Part shown: piece after piece, positions 17,135 to 26,121 of the stretch
How the letters are laid out: each line of letters begins with the position of its first letter
Numbering within the stretch: the stretch's first letter is position 1
NCBI GenBank assembly: GCA_947453155.1
Contig: CANGFE010000001.1
Location: 62,001-126,000 of the forward strand
From: Beijerinckiaceae bacterium
GTDB taxonomy: Bacteria > Pseudomonadota > Alphaproteobacteria > Rhizobiales > Beijerinckiaceae
Direction: 5' to 3'
Length of the DNA stretch: 64,000 bases
Notes under the pieces: generated by a model
Told to the model about the DNA's origin: nothing
What the model saw: only the letters and a program-made list of their open reading frames with translations
Database searches by the model: none
Program-made: the position numbers and the translations under genes

Positions 17135-17787
17135 GGCACAGAATTTGCCGGGATCGCTACTAGACGATATGGCTCGATCGAATCTTCTAAGGCTGGCGTA
17201 TCTACCGAAAGTGTTGTGATGAGCACCGCATCGACACCACCATGTGCGAGCTCGACCAATCCCTGCGACCACTCAATTTGAACTGGCGCTGTTTTAAGCC
17301 TTTTGATGAACTCCGAAACTAGGCCCTCTGCATTTGGGCGGATGGCAATGCGCATCCTCTCGATATCGTCATCCTTGAATTCATGACGGGCAATGAACAG
17401 AAATTGCCTCTCTATTTTGATTGGCTTCATTTCAGGCTGCGCGACGATGGACGCATTCACCTCATCAGGTGCATCTTCCGATCCCCAGGGGCGGGGTTTG
17501 GGAACGGGCACAAAAGCAAGCGGCTGCTTTGCTGTGCTGATGCGATGTGTTTGCAATTTTGTAGCTCTATCTTGAGCTCTCAAGATAAAAGATGACTTTG
17601 CCCCTTTTTCCCCCTCCCCTTTTCTTACGCCTGTTACTTGACGCGAATTTTTGACCAGCGACTTTTTTGTCACCAGTTCTTTTTTGCCCCCGCCGATGAA
17701 TTCGTTAATCCATTGCGCTGACGATTGTGTACTGAAGGCAAAGCTCATCAGCGGAACGATGAGGATCATGTAACGTTTAAGTTTCAT
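17131..17787 (-). CDS. Secreted protein of unknown function
   Basis: 218 residues from the ATG at 17787, chosen because GGAGGGAGAG lies just upstream and a signal peptide follows (MKLKRYMILIVPLMSFAFST, cleavage probably after SSAQ). A longer open frame to 17970 would bury this signal peptide. The mature protein begins with a basic low-complexity stretch and has a Pro-rich PVPKPRPWG segment, then a folded-looking half containing VELAHGGVDAVLITTLSVDT. I recognise no family. It is divergent from the ExoF-like export gene across 93 bases, so a role in polymer export or in the envelope is plausible only by position. Confidence 0.6.
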   Translation of the reverse strand: MKLKRYMILIVPLMSFAFSTQSSAQWINEFIGGGKKELVTKKSLVKNSRQVTGVRKGEGEKGAKSSFILRAQDRATKLQTHRISTAKQPLAFVPVPKPRPWGSEDAPDEVNASIVAQPEMKPIKIERQFLFIARHEFKDDDIERMRIAIRPNAEGLVSEFIKRLKTAPVQIEWSQGLVELAHGGVDAVLITTLSVDTPALEDSIEPYRLVAIPANSVP

Positions 17788-17880
17788 GCGTCTCTCCCTC
17801 CGGATGAGCGGGATCAACGCGCACATGAATAAAACGTCGTCGCGACTTTCGGTTTCTTTCTGACTGTTGAAGGACCCAAT

Positions 17881-19158
17881 ATGCCCGTTTTCCAGGTTCC
17901 TATTTTGAGAAAAACGCTGGCGGCTTTTTCTGCCTTGTTTCTCAGCCTCGCCAACCCGGCCTCGGCGCAAAGCTCAAATTACCGCCTCGCGCCCGGAGAC
18001 GTGTTGCAGCTCAGCGTGGTTGGCTTTCCAGATATGAAGCAGCGCACCCCTATCAATGTTGACGGCGAGGTTATGCTTCCGCTCATCGGCAATTTGCGTG
18101 CCTCTGGTCAAACAGTGAACGAGCTATCATCTGTCGTGAAAGGACGCTTTGCTAATAAAGTGCTCCAGCAACGCTCCCCGGATGGGCGAACAGCAACCAT
18201 TGTTGTCGCGCCTGATGAAGTGACGATCGACATATTGGAATATCGTCCCATTTATGTGCGCGGCGATGTTGCCAAGCCTGGTGAGCAATTCTTCCGCCCT
18301 GGCATGACGGCCCGCCAAGCGGTCGCCGTGGCTGGGGGCTATGATCTGGTGCGCATGCGTGCAACCAACCCAATTCAAGAATCGGCCAAACTGCGCGGTG
18401 AAGCCATGACTTATTGGGCTGAAATTCTTCTTCAGCAAGCCGCCGTCTGGCGGCTCCAAGTTGAGACCAGCGGCAAGGAAACTGCAGCCGATCAATCCAT
18501 CTTCGAAAAATCACCTTTGCAGAAAGCGCAGATCGAAGCGGCCTATAAAACCCAAGCGGACCAGCTTGCGGCGCGCCGAGCCGAGCGCCAGCGGGACGTG
18601 TCCTACTATCAATCTGTCATCGCCCAGAGCGATCATCGCATCTCTCTCCTGGCCGAACAGCAAAAGAATGAGGAGGAAGGCTCCAAGCAGGATGTCGATG
18701 ATTTCGAGCGTGTCTCAAAACTCTTTGAAAAGGGCAACGCCTCCATCACCCGCTTTTCTGATTCGCGTCGATCCATGCTCCTTTCCGCGACACGAATTCT
18801 CCAAACCAGTGCGGCTATGGCTCAGGTGGAGCGGGAGCGAGAGGAGTTCAAAAAACTGCTCGCCAATCTCGACGACAAGCGCCGCCTCGAGGCGTTCAAG
18901 GATCTCCATGAGGCCGAAATCAAACTGGAACAGGCCAAGGCCAAATTGGCGTCAGCACAGGAACAACTCCTCTATTCCAATAAAATGCGGTCCCAATTGG
19001 GTTTTGGTGGCGACAGCAATGCAGAAATTGTCATTATTCGGCAGAGCGAAAGGGGACGCCAACGCCTGACCGCGCAGGAGGATACAGAGCTCGCACCGGG
19101 CGACGCTGTCGAGGTGGCGCTCGATGTGAGCCAGATCCTGAGCTTTCTGCCAAATTGA
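17881..19158 (+). CDS. Polysaccharide export protein, ExoF-like
   Basis: 425 residues, close to rhizobial ExoF in length. A signal peptide (LAAFSALFLSLANPASA) is followed by a polysaccharide export domain YRLAPGDVLQLSVVGFPDM...VDGEVMLPLIG and then an SLBB-like domain PIYVRGDVAKPGEQFFRPG. From about residue 180 to 375 it is strongly alpha-helical and coiled-coil-like (many Q/E/R/A heptads), unlike short Wza proteins, and a C-terminal segment includes ELAPGDAVEVAL. No lipobox is present. Role: periplasmic/outer-membrane component guiding nascent exopolysaccharide outward, working with the ExoP-like protein. Confidence 0.9.
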   Translation: MPVFQVPILRKTLAAFSALFLSLANPASAQSSNYRLAPGDVLQLSVVGFPDMKQRTPINVDGEVMLPLIGNLRASGQTVNELSSVVKGRFANKVLQQRSPDGRTATIVVAPDEVTIDILEYRPIYVRGDVAKPGEQFFRPGMTARQAVAVAGGYDLVRMRATNPIQESAKLRGEAMTYWAEILLQQAAVWRLQVETSGKETAADQSIFEKSPLQKAQIEAAYKTQADQLAARRAERQRDVSYYQSVIAQSDHRISLLAEQQKNEEEGSKQDVDDFERVSKLFEKGNASITRFSDSRRSMLLSATRILQTSAAMAQVEREREEFKKLLANLDDKRRLEAFKDLHEAEIKLEQAKAKLASAQEQLLYSNKMRSQLGFGGDSNAEIVIIRQSERGRQRLTAQEDTELAPGDAVEVALDVSQILSFLPN

Positions 19159-19209
19159 GGTCCCGCGCCCAGACTTGACAATCTCAGGGCTCCCTCCAAA
19201 AAGGCGGAA

Positions 19210-20103
19210 TTGGCGGCACGGGTGCCGCCCCCTCTGAGACCGGGCCCGCCTGTGCGCTATCGCCTCGAATATGCGCTGTATCGGCTCTTTGCTGGCCTGA
19301 TGCACCTCCTCCCACTGGAAGCAGCCTCAGCATTCACTGGGGCCCTCTTCCGATGGTTTGCGCCTTTTTCAAAACGCCATAAGCGCGTGATGGAGCAGCT
19401 CAAACTCGCCTATACAAACATGTCCGAGCAGGAACATGCGATGATCGCCCAGCAAAGCTGGGAGACAATGGGACGCATTTTTGCCGAAAGCTTCCGCATC
19501 AATGACATCCTCAACTCAGATCGCGTGATCGTCGAAGACTTCGATGCCGTTTACGCCCGCGTGGCTTCATGTAATGGCTTTGTCGCCTGTACAGCCCATC
19601 AAGGCAATTGGGAAATCGCGGCCATCTCGCTGGCGAAAATGGGCATCAAGACAGCCGGAATTTACCAGCGGTTGAAAAACCCATTTGTCGATGACCTTCT
19701 GCGTTCGCAACGCACCGTGCTCTATCCCGATGGCTTGTTCCAGAAGCAGCACAGCACCGCCTTGTCAGCCACCAAATATGTCAAAGGGGGTGGCGCGCTT
19801 TCTATCATGGCGGATCTGCGTGAGCGCCGCGGGCCCAAAGTTCCATTCTTCGGGCAACCAGCACCCTCCAATCCTTTTCCAGCCATGATTGCGGTCACGT
19901 TGAACAAGCCGGTCTTCATCGCTCATGTTATGCGCGAGCCGGGTGTGCGCTTTAAGATCAAGGTCACGGAAATTGATGTGGCGCGCAGCGGTGATCGGGA
20001 TGCCGATATTCTCGAAACGACAGCGCGAATACAGGCCGCACTCGAAACCAACATTCGCACGCGTCCAGGTGAGTGGATGTGGTCACTCGGTCGCTGGATC
20101 TGA
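19210..20103 (+). CDS. LpxL/HtrB-like lysophospholipid acyltransferase family protein
   Basis: 297 residues from a TTG at 19210 preceded by AAGGCGG. An N-terminal hydrophobic region (YALYRLFAGLMHLLPLEAAS) is followed by the family H-x4-E catalytic motif as HQGNWE near residue 131, then a DLRERRGPKVPFFGQPAPSNPFPA segment that corresponds to the acceptor region of lipid A acyltransferases, and a closing RPGEWMWSLGRWI. Such enzymes move an acyl chain from acyl-ACP to lipid A at the inner membrane; in this locus it could instead acylate another glycolipid. It sits 51 bases after the export gene and 17 before xthA. Confidence 0.85.
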   Translation: MAARVPPPLRPGPPVRYRLEYALYRLFAGLMHLLPLEAASAFTGALFRWFAPFSKRHKRVMEQLKLAYTNMSEQEHAMIAQQSWETMGRIFAESFRINDILNSDRVIVEDFDAVYARVASCNGFVACTAHQGNWEIAAISLAKMGIKTAGIYQRLKNPFVDDLLRSQRTVLYPDGLFQKQHSTALSATKYVKGGGALSIMADLRERRGPKVPFFGQPAPSNPFPAMIAVTLNKPVFIAHVMREPGVRFKIKVTEIDVARSGDRDADILETTARIQAALETNIRTRPGEWMWSLGRWI

Positions 20104-20120
20104 CGAAAGGGACGACTGCC

Positions 20121-20897
20121 ATGATCATTTCAACCTGGAACGTCAATTCTGTTCGTCAGCGGCTAGAGCATTTGCTTTCCTATCTCAAGGAAGTCGAGCC
20201 AGATGTTTTATGTCTTCAAGAATTGAAATGCATGGATGACGCATTTCCGCGTCTTGAGGTGGAATCTGCTGGCTATAATGTCGCCGTCCATGGTCAGAAG
20301 ACTTTTAATGGCGTCGCCATTCTATCGAAGCGCCCAATTGAAGTGCGCACGGGATTGCCGGGCGACGAGAATGATGCGCATGCCCGCTATATCGAAGCAA
20401 CGGTCCCTGATGGCAATCGCGTCGTACGCGTGGCCTCCATCTATCTGCCTAATGGCAATCCGGTCGGCACGGAGAAATATACCTATAAACTGGCATGGAT
20501 GGATCGTTTGATTGCGCATACGCGCGATCTTCTGCGCCTTGAAGAACCGCTGGTGCTTGCAGGAGATTATAATGTCATCCCAACACCGCGTGATTGTCAC
20601 GATCCCGCTGTCTGGGCCAATGACGCATTGTTCCTGCCCCAAACGCGCGAAAAATTCCGCACGCTTCTCAACCTAGGCCTCACCGATGCCCTGCGAGCGG
20701 TGCGCGATGATGCGGGGCTGTATACATTTTGGGATTACCAAGCCGGTGCTTGGCAACGGAACAATGGGATCCGCATCGATCACCTGCTTCTCTCGCCGCA
20801 GGCTGCGGATCGATTGAAGTCAGTCGATATCGACAAAGACATGCGGGCCCGCGAGAAGCCGTCAGATCACGTGCCGATCCGCATCGAACTGGCCTGA
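20121..20897 (+). CDS. xthA: Exodeoxyribonuclease III
   Basis: 258 residues. AP endonuclease/3'-5' exonuclease of base-excision repair in the exonuclease III (EEP) superfamily. Start at ATG 20121 giving MIISTWNVNSVRQRLEHLL; an open frame reaches upstream into the previous gene but lacks family sequence. Motifs seen: LCLQELKC (metal-binding Glu), YLPNGNPVGTEKYTYKL, AGDYNVIPTPRDC (Asp/Asn catalytic), FWDYQAGAWQRNNGIRIDHLLLS and the terminal SDHVPIRIEL (catalytic His). Length is normal for the family. A GAAAGGGACG sequence precedes the start. Confidence 0.97.
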   Translation: MIISTWNVNSVRQRLEHLLSYLKEVEPDVLCLQELKCMDDAFPRLEVESAGYNVAVHGQKTFNGVAILSKRPIEVRTGLPGDENDAHARYIEATVPDGNRVVRVASIYLPNGNPVGTEKYTYKLAWMDRLIAHTRDLLRLEEPLVLAGDYNVIPTPRDCHDPAVWANDALFLPQTREKFRTLLNLGLTDALRAVRDDAGLYTFWDYQAGAWQRNNGIRIDHLLLSPQAADRLKSVDIDKDMRAREKPSDHVPIRIELA

Positions 20898-20932
20898 GTG
20901 GCTTGCGATCCACACTTTTTGCGAGAGACCGG

Positions 20933-20973
20933 TTGACAGACTCTCCCTGCCGATTACTGTGATATTTCACAGT
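20933..20973 (+). promoter_or_regulatory. Promoter with palindromic operator overlapping the -10
   Basis: TTGACA at 20933-20938 is followed after 16 bases by TACTGT (20955-20960), a weak -10 candidate. Overlapping it is the perfect inverted repeat ACTGTGA-TATT-TCACAGT (20956-20973). It sits 19 bases before the DUF2848 gene start that heads the catabolic cluster, whose second gene is a GntR regulator, so autoregulation by that repressor is the simplest reading. The half-site resembles a CRP half-site, but the 4-base spacer does not match the CRP spacing of six. Confidence 0.65.
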
Positions 20974-20992
20974 TTCGGCACAGGCAGATCAC

Positions 20993-21670
20993 ATGCTGGT
21001 AACGGTTTACAAAGGCCAAACGGCTGAGACGAAAGAGCTTTCGATCACGAAAGCAATTGTCGCCGGCTGGACCGGGCGCGATAAAACCGCCCTTGAGAAG
21101 CATATCAAGGAGCTTGAAGAGCTCGGAGTTCCGCGCCCCGTATCGACCCCCGTCTATTACCGTGTGAGTGCCAGTCGCATCACAACTGACCGAGAAATCG
21201 AGACCATTGGGGGCGATTCCTCGGGCGAAGTAGAGTTCGTCCTCGCGCAATTTGATGGCGAGCTTTGGGTTGGCGTTGGCTCCGACCACACGGACCGCAA
21301 GGCCGAGACCTATAACGTCACCGTCTCAAAGCAGATGTGCGAGAAGCCGATTGCAGGAGAATTCTGGGCTTATGCGGATGTCGCCCCGCATTGGGACCAG
21401 CTGGTCATGCGCTCCTATATTGAAGAGAAGGGCGAACGCGTTCTGTACCAAGAAGGTTCGGTCACCGCCATGCAGGACCCGTTGGCGCTGATCAAAGGCT
21501 ACGAGGGCAAGGCAGCGCTTGATGATCATGCACTCATGTTTTGCGGCACATTTGCGGCCAGGGGCGGCATTCGTCCGGCAGATGTCTTCGAATATGAAAT
21601 CCATGACCATGTTTTGAACCGGACGATCCGCCACGGATACCGGCTCACCAAACTGCCGGTGCTTGGATGA
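20993..21670 (+). CDS. DUF2848 family protein (FAH-related hydrolase)
   Basis: 225 residues. Matches the DUF2848 family, which is related to fumarylacetoacetate hydrolase-type enzymes; features include a Pro-rich YYRVSASRITTDREIETIGG segment, SGEVEFVLAQFDGELWVGVGSDHTDR and a late ALMFCGTFAARGGIRPADVFEYEI. Family members are found in catabolic operons, but their substrates are mostly unassigned. First gene of the cluster, overlapping the GntR gene by four bases (ATGA), so both are co-translated. A hydrolytic role late in the pathway is inference. Confidence 0.8.
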   Translation: MLVTVYKGQTAETKELSITKAIVAGWTGRDKTALEKHIKELEELGVPRPVSTPVYYRVSASRITTDREIETIGGDSSGEVEFVLAQFDGELWVGVGSDHTDRKAETYNVTVSKQMCEKPIAGEFWAYADVAPHWDQLVMRSYIEEKGERVLYQEGSVTAMQDPLALIKGYEGKAALDDHALMFCGTFAARGGIRPADVFEYEIHDHVLNRTIRHGYRLTKLPVLG

Positions 21671-22365
21671 ACGAGCAGCGCGTTCCTGCCAATGGACAGC
21701 CAGTGAGCGATCCGCGCAGGCGCGAGGCCAAAGGCGCGCAATCTTTGCGTGATGCCGCCTATGAAGCCATCAAACACCGCATCATTACCTGTGCGTTTCG
21801 CCCCGGTGAATATCTAAATGAAGCCTTTGTCTCAGCTTCGCTTGGGATTGGCCGCACGCCGGTCCACCAGGCCATTGATCGCCTGATGCTGGAGGGCATG
21901 GTCGAGGTCATGCCGCGCAAGGGCGTGATCGTAAAACCCGTTAGCCTCGACGAAATCATGCAGATCGTTGATGTGCGAATGATCAACGAGATCTACGGTA
22001 TCCGCTTGGCCGCGGAACGCGCCGAGCAAGATGAAATCATCCATCTCAGCGACATTCTCGCGCGCGCTTCGCAATGGATTGAGGCGCGCAATAGCGAACA
22101 GCTCATGCTGCTTGATCGCGAGTTTCATAATGTCCTGGCACTGGCGTCGAAGAACCACGTGCTCGCCGACACGCTCTCGAAATTACATGACCGTTCGCTG
22201 CGCTTCTGGTTCATCTCGCTCAATCGGCCGGGGCATCACGCGCATGTGCATGAACAGCATGAAGACATTCTGGCGGCGATCCGCGATCATGATGCGGATG
22301 GCGCTGAACAGGCCATGCGCAGCCATATTGAAGAATTCCGCAATAATCTGACACGCAGCATTTAA
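21667..22365 (+). CDS. GntR-family transcriptional regulator, FCD type
   Basis: 232 residues. The N-terminal winged helix runs about residues 25-90 (LRDAAYEAIKHRIITCAFRPGEYLNEAFV...IGRTPVHQAIDRLMLEGMVEVMPRKGVIV), and an all-helical FCD ligand domain follows to residue ~225 with the metal-ligand-like pattern D-x3-H (DREFHNVLA) and later HEQHEDILAAI and HIEEF. FCD regulators usually repress catabolic operons and respond to a small organic acid. Co-translated with the DUF2848 gene; the palindrome in the promoter ahead of that gene is its probable operator. Confidence 0.93.
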   Translation: MNEQRVPANGQPVSDPRRREAKGAQSLRDAAYEAIKHRIITCAFRPGEYLNEAFVSASLGIGRTPVHQAIDRLMLEGMVEVMPRKGVIVKPVSLDEIMQIVDVRMINEIYGIRLAAERAEQDEIIHLSDILARASQWIEARNSEQLMLLDREFHNVLALASKNHVLADTLSKLHDRSLRFWFISLNRPGHHAHVHEQHEDILAAIRDHDADGAEQAMRSHIEEFRNNLTRSI

Positions 22366-22383
22366 TTGGTAAAAGAGGACAAG

Positions 22384-23613
22384 ATGACGTCTGACAAGAG
22401 AGTTCTCGTCGCTGGTGGTGGCCCTGTCGGTCTCTTTTGCGCCCTGCTGCTCGGCCGTCAGGGCATTCCAGTCACAGTCTTTGACGTGAATGATGAATTG
22501 CAAGCCGACCCACGCGCAGCGACCACGCATCCGGCAACGCTCGAAGTTTTGGGCGAAGCTGGTCTCGTTGAAGATATGGCACGCGTGGGCCTCACCGCGC
22601 CGATCTTCCAGTTCTGGGATCGCCCGACAGGCAATCTTGTCGCAACATTTGATCTCGACATTTTGAAGAATGATACGAAATATCCTTATGTCATTCAGTG
22701 CGAGCAATTTAAGACCGCCAAAATTCTCCTCGACCGCTTGGTCAACATGCCTAACGTTGAGGTGCTCTTCGGCCACAAGGTTGCGTCCTTCGAGCAATCA
22801 GCGGACCGCGTGACAGCGCAAGTTGAAACCAAAAATGGCATGAAGACATTTGATGGCGCTTGGTTGATTGGCGCTGATGGCGGGCGCTCCACCATTCGCA
22901 AAGGCGCGGATATTCCCTTTGAAGGTTTTACTTGGGCTGAGCGTTTCCTCGTCCTCACCACAACCTTCGACTTCAACAAAGAACTCGGCTATTGCCCGCG
23001 CTCTTACTTCGCGGATCCAGATGAGTGGTGCAATTGCTTCAAAGTTGCCGCTGATGGCCCGCCCGGCCTTTGGCGCTTGGTCTTCCCGGCGGATGCCAAT
23101 GTCACGGAAGAAAGCCTCCTCACAGATGAACAGGTGCATGCGCGCTTCCAAAAGTTTTTTCCGAACCCGAAACCTTATGACATCGTGCACCGTAATCTCT
23201 ACACGGTGCATCAACGCGTCGCCGCCACATTCCGCAAAGGGCGCATTCTTCTCGCGGGCGATTCCGCCCATGTGAATAATTCGATCGGTGGTATGGGCCT
23301 CAATGGCGGGCTTCAAGATGCAGCCAATCTGGCTGAAAAACTTGTGCAGGTTCTAAACGGCGCATCGGATCGCTTGATGGATCTCTACTCCTTGCAGCGC
23401 CGCACGGTCTCGATTGAATATGTGCAGGCGCAGAGCATCGCCAACAAGAAGCAGTTGGAGACGCGCGAGCCGGAAGAACGCAAAAAGGTTTTGGATGACC
23501 TTGCTGCTACAGCCGCTGATCCTGTAAAGGCCCGCGCCTATCTCCTGCGCACGTCCATGATCGCGCTTCAAGAACGCGCCGCATCCATTACTCTGGAAGA
23601 GGCCGCCGCCTGA
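22384..23613 (+). CDS. FAD-dependent monooxygenase (aromatic-hydroxylase type)
   Basis: 409 residues from ATG 22384, with AAAGAGGAC just upstream. Class A flavoprotein monooxygenase signatures in order: VLVAGGGPVGLFCALLLGRQ dinucleotide fold near residue 10, WLIGADGGRSTIRK (DG motif) near 165, and ILLAGDSAHVNNSIGGMGLN (GD motif) near 295. These NAD(P)H-dependent enzymes hydroxylate phenolic or heteroaromatic rings; the carrier of the amide or ring here is unknown. Follows the regulator after 18 bases and overlaps the amidase stop-start by one base, so it is firmly in the same operon. Confidence 0.92.
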   Translation: MTSDKRVLVAGGGPVGLFCALLLGRQGIPVTVFDVNDELQADPRAATTHPATLEVLGEAGLVEDMARVGLTAPIFQFWDRPTGNLVATFDLDILKNDTKYPYVIQCEQFKTAKILLDRLVNMPNVEVLFGHKVASFEQSADRVTAQVETKNGMKTFDGAWLIGADGGRSTIRKGADIPFEGFTWAERFLVLTTTFDFNKELGYCPRSYFADPDEWCNCFKVAADGPPGLWRLVFPADANVTEESLLTDEQVHARFQKFFPNPKPYDIVHRNLYTVHQRVAATFRKGRILLAGDSAHVNNSIGGMGLNGGLQDAANLAEKLVQVLNGASDRLMDLYSLQRRTVSIEYVQAQSIANKKQLETREPEERKKVLDDLAATAADPVKARAYLLRTSMIALQERAASITLEEAAA

Positions 23614-24965
23614 TGGCAAAGCCCCTCCTCCACTCCTTCGCGCAAGCACTCGGCAATTTTGCCAATGGCACCGATACGCCGCGTGATTTTCTGGAGCGTT
23701 GCATTGCCGAGATCGAAGCGCGCGAACCGCAGGTAAAAGCTTTTACTGCAATGCGCCTCGATGCCGCGCGCAAGGCTGCGGATGCAAGCACCAAGCGTTG
23801 GCACAAAGGCGCGCCGCTTTCTTATATTGACGGCATGCCGATTGGCATCAAGGACGTGATTGAAACGGCTGACATGCCCACCCAAATGGGCTCTGAACTT
23901 TATGAAGGCTGGGCACCCGGATACGATTCAGCATCCGTTCATGCATTGCGAGAAGCTGGCGCCATCATCCTTGGCAAAACCGTCACGACCGAATTTGCGG
24001 CGACGCGTCCAGGTCCGACATGCAATCCTTATGACCACACCCGCACACCGGGCGGCTCGTCCAGCGGCTCTGCAGCAGGTGTTGGAAGCGGCATGATCAG
24101 CGCGGGCCTTGGCACGCAAGTGGTCGGCTCCATCCTGCGCCCTGCGAGCTATTGCGGCGCCTATGGCTACAAGCCGTCACTCGGCGGCATCAATCGCGGC
24201 GGCAGCCATGATTATATGAGCCAATCCGTGCAAGGCGTGATTGGTGCGTCTCTGGCTGATTGCTGGCAGGTTGCCATTGAAATCGTGCAACGCACGGGTG
24301 GCGATCCTGGGCATGCAGGGATTATGGGGCCACCGCTCCCACCAGATGCAGATATGCCGACAACCCTAGCTTTCCTTCAAACACCGGGCTGGGATATTGC
24401 CGTCTCAGAAGCGCGCGAGGCTCTCGAAACTGCGCTCGCGCGTCTTTCGGACGCCGGCGTTGTGATCATCAGCGCGGATGATGATGCCGATGTTGCGCGC
24501 ATCGAAAAGCTCTTGCCAGAATCCCTCGCGCTTACGCGTCGCATTAATGCTTGGGAATCGCGCTGGCCACTCAATACTTATGTTGACAAGGACAAGAGCA
24601 AATTGTCTGAGGGCATGGTCGAGCGACTGCATGAAGCAGAAGGTATGACGGTCGATGAATATCGCCGCGACATTCTGCGCCGCGAGGAAATTCGCGCGGC
24701 TTATGCGAGCCTCTCTAACAAAGTAGAGAGCTGCATCACGCTCAGCGCGCCCGATATTGCACCTGTTGGCCTTGCCTCAACCGGCAACCCCATCTTTGCG
24801 GTGCAAGGCTCTTTACTGGGTGTCCCCACACTATCCTTACCCCTGATCACGCTACATGGCCTGCCCGTGGGCATTCAATTGCTTGGCTTCCTCGACGAAG
24901 ACGCCGCGCTGTTTGCTCATGCTGCAGCCATTGAACCGGCCATCGGCCCCATCGAGGTCGCCTGA
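23613..24965 (+). CDS. Amidase-signature family hydrolase
   Basis: 450 residues. The Ser-cisSer-Lys triad of the amidase signature family is visible: Lys in GMPIGIKDVIETAD, the glycine/serine-rich TPGGSSSGSAAGVGSGM, and the nucleophile region TQVVGSILRPASYCGAYGYKPS. Cytosolic, no signal peptide. It hydrolyses a carboxamide to an acid and ammonia; the substrate cannot be deduced. It begins on the last base of the monooxygenase stop codon. A second, different amidase closes the same cluster at 29080-30423. Confidence 0.92.
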   Translation: MAKPLLHSFAQALGNFANGTDTPRDFLERCIAEIEAREPQVKAFTAMRLDAARKAADASTKRWHKGAPLSYIDGMPIGIKDVIETADMPTQMGSELYEGWAPGYDSASVHALREAGAIILGKTVTTEFAATRPGPTCNPYDHTRTPGGSSSGSAAGVGSGMISAGLGTQVVGSILRPASYCGAYGYKPSLGGINRGGSHDYMSQSVQGVIGASLADCWQVAIEIVQRTGGDPGHAGIMGPPLPPDADMPTTLAFLQTPGWDIAVSEAREALETALARLSDAGVVIISADDDADVARIEKLLPESLALTRRINAWESRWPLNTYVDKDKSKLSEGMVERLHEAEGMTVDEYRRDILRREEIRAAYASLSNKVESCITLSAPDIAPVGLASTGNPIFAVQGSLLGVPTLSLPLITLHGLPVGIQLLGFLDEDAALFAHAAAIEPAIGPIEVA

Positions 24966-25110
24966 GACACCATCATGAGCAAAGACAAAAAAAGCGAGTT
25001 CCGACCGCACTGCAACGCAGGCTCGCGCGGTAACAAATCAATGAGTGGCATTCGCATTGCATAGATTTTTTCCGCAATTCGGCGCTGCCGAACCGGATAT
25101 GGAGGCGCAA

Positions 25111-26094
25111 ATGATCAAGAAGCTTTCAGCATTGGCTTTCGCACTGGCCAGCATGACTGCCCTCACGGGTGAAGCGCAGGCACAAAAAGTCTGGAAACAC
25201 GGCATGGTCGAAGCCAAGAGCGACGCCGGCTTTGTCTTCATGGCGGAAAAAGGCGGCTTTGCCGAGAAAAACGGTATCAAAATTGAGTCCATGCAGTTCA
25301 AGGGCGACGCCATTGCGCTGAAGGCTTTGATCGCCGGTGAAATCGATTCCTATGAAGGCAGCCCCGGTGCTCCCATGGTTGCTTTCTCCAAAGGCGCGGA
25401 TGTGCGCCTCGTTGGATGCTACTGGCCCGGCCTCACCTATGCCATCTTCACCAAAGGTGATGTGAAATCGGTTGCTGAGCTGAAGGGGAAAACATTCGGC
25501 ATTTCATCCCCCGGTGCTTTACCTGACCTGTTTGCACGCGCCGTGCTCGAAAAGAACAATGTCGACAGCAAAGATGTGCAATATGCACAGATGGGCTCCG
25601 ATACGGATCGCTTCCGCGCTGTCATGGCTGGCGTCATTCAAGCCGCCGCATCTTCCAGCGAGTTCACGCCCGTCACGGAAAAAATGGGGCTGAAGGTTCT
25701 CGTTCATGCCCATGACGTGACACCTGATTACATTCGCTTCTGCACTTACATGAGCTCGAAGTCGATTTCGTCACGTCCTGATGATGCGGCCAAATTCTTG
25801 GCTTCTTCGATCCAAGCCTATCGCTTTGCGCTGAAAAACCGCGATGCCGTTGTCAAGCTCACACGCGAAATGACAAGCGCAAAGGATGATGATCCGCGCG
25901 CGGAATTCGTCTTTGACGAAGTCGTCAAACTCAATGCCGTCGATACGGAAATGAGCATTGATCGTAGAAAGCTCTCCTGGATGAAAGATCTCTTCGTCAA
26001 GACTGAGACTCTCACCTCGCCTGTTGATCTCGACAAGTTCGTTGATGGCAGCGTGCGCGAGAAGGCACTGGCTCTGGCCGGCCCCAAGGGCTGA
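25111..26094 (+). CDS. ABC transporter substrate-binding protein (NMT1/SsuA-like)
   Basis: 327 residues from ATG 25111, seven bases after GGAGGC. Signal peptide MIKKLSALAFALASMTALTG with cleavage around EAQA-Q. The mature protein has the NMT1/THI5-like periplasmic binding layout: AEKGGFAEKNGIKIE, LKALIAGEIDSYEGSPGAP, VAELKGKTFGISSPGALPDLFAR and GSDTDRFRAVMAGVIQAA. Homologues carry sulfonates, nitriles, pyrimidines or phthalates. It starts the transport part of the cluster after a 145-base gap from the amidase and is followed by its ATPase and permease. Confidence 0.92.
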   Translation: MIKKLSALAFALASMTALTGEAQAQKVWKHGMVEAKSDAGFVFMAEKGGFAEKNGIKIESMQFKGDAIALKALIAGEIDSYEGSPGAPMVAFSKGADVRLVGCYWPGLTYAIFTKGDVKSVAELKGKTFGISSPGALPDLFARAVLEKNNVDSKDVQYAQMGSDTDRFRAVMAGVIQAAASSSEFTPVTEKMGLKVLVHAHDVTPDYIRFCTYMSSKSISSRPDDAAKFLASSIQAYRFALKNRDAVVKLTREMTSAKDDDPRAEFVFDEVVKLNAVDTEMSIDRRKLSWMKDLFVKTETLTSPVDLDKFVDGSVREKALALAGPKG

Positions 26095-26121
26095 TAAAAA
26101 TAAAAAAGGGAGCAAAGCCCA

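Noticed and set aside
20956-20973. Palindrome read as a CRP-binding site
   Set aside because: The half-sites look similar, but the spacer is four bases instead of six and the regulator gene two positions downstream explains it better.
22183-22797. 204-residue frame on the minus strand
   Set aside because: It lies antisense to the regulator and monooxygenase genes, with no family sequence and no ribosome-binding site.
24975-25064. 29-codon frame between the amidase and the binding-protein gene
   Set aside because: No ribosome-binding site and a composition typical of intergenic sequence.
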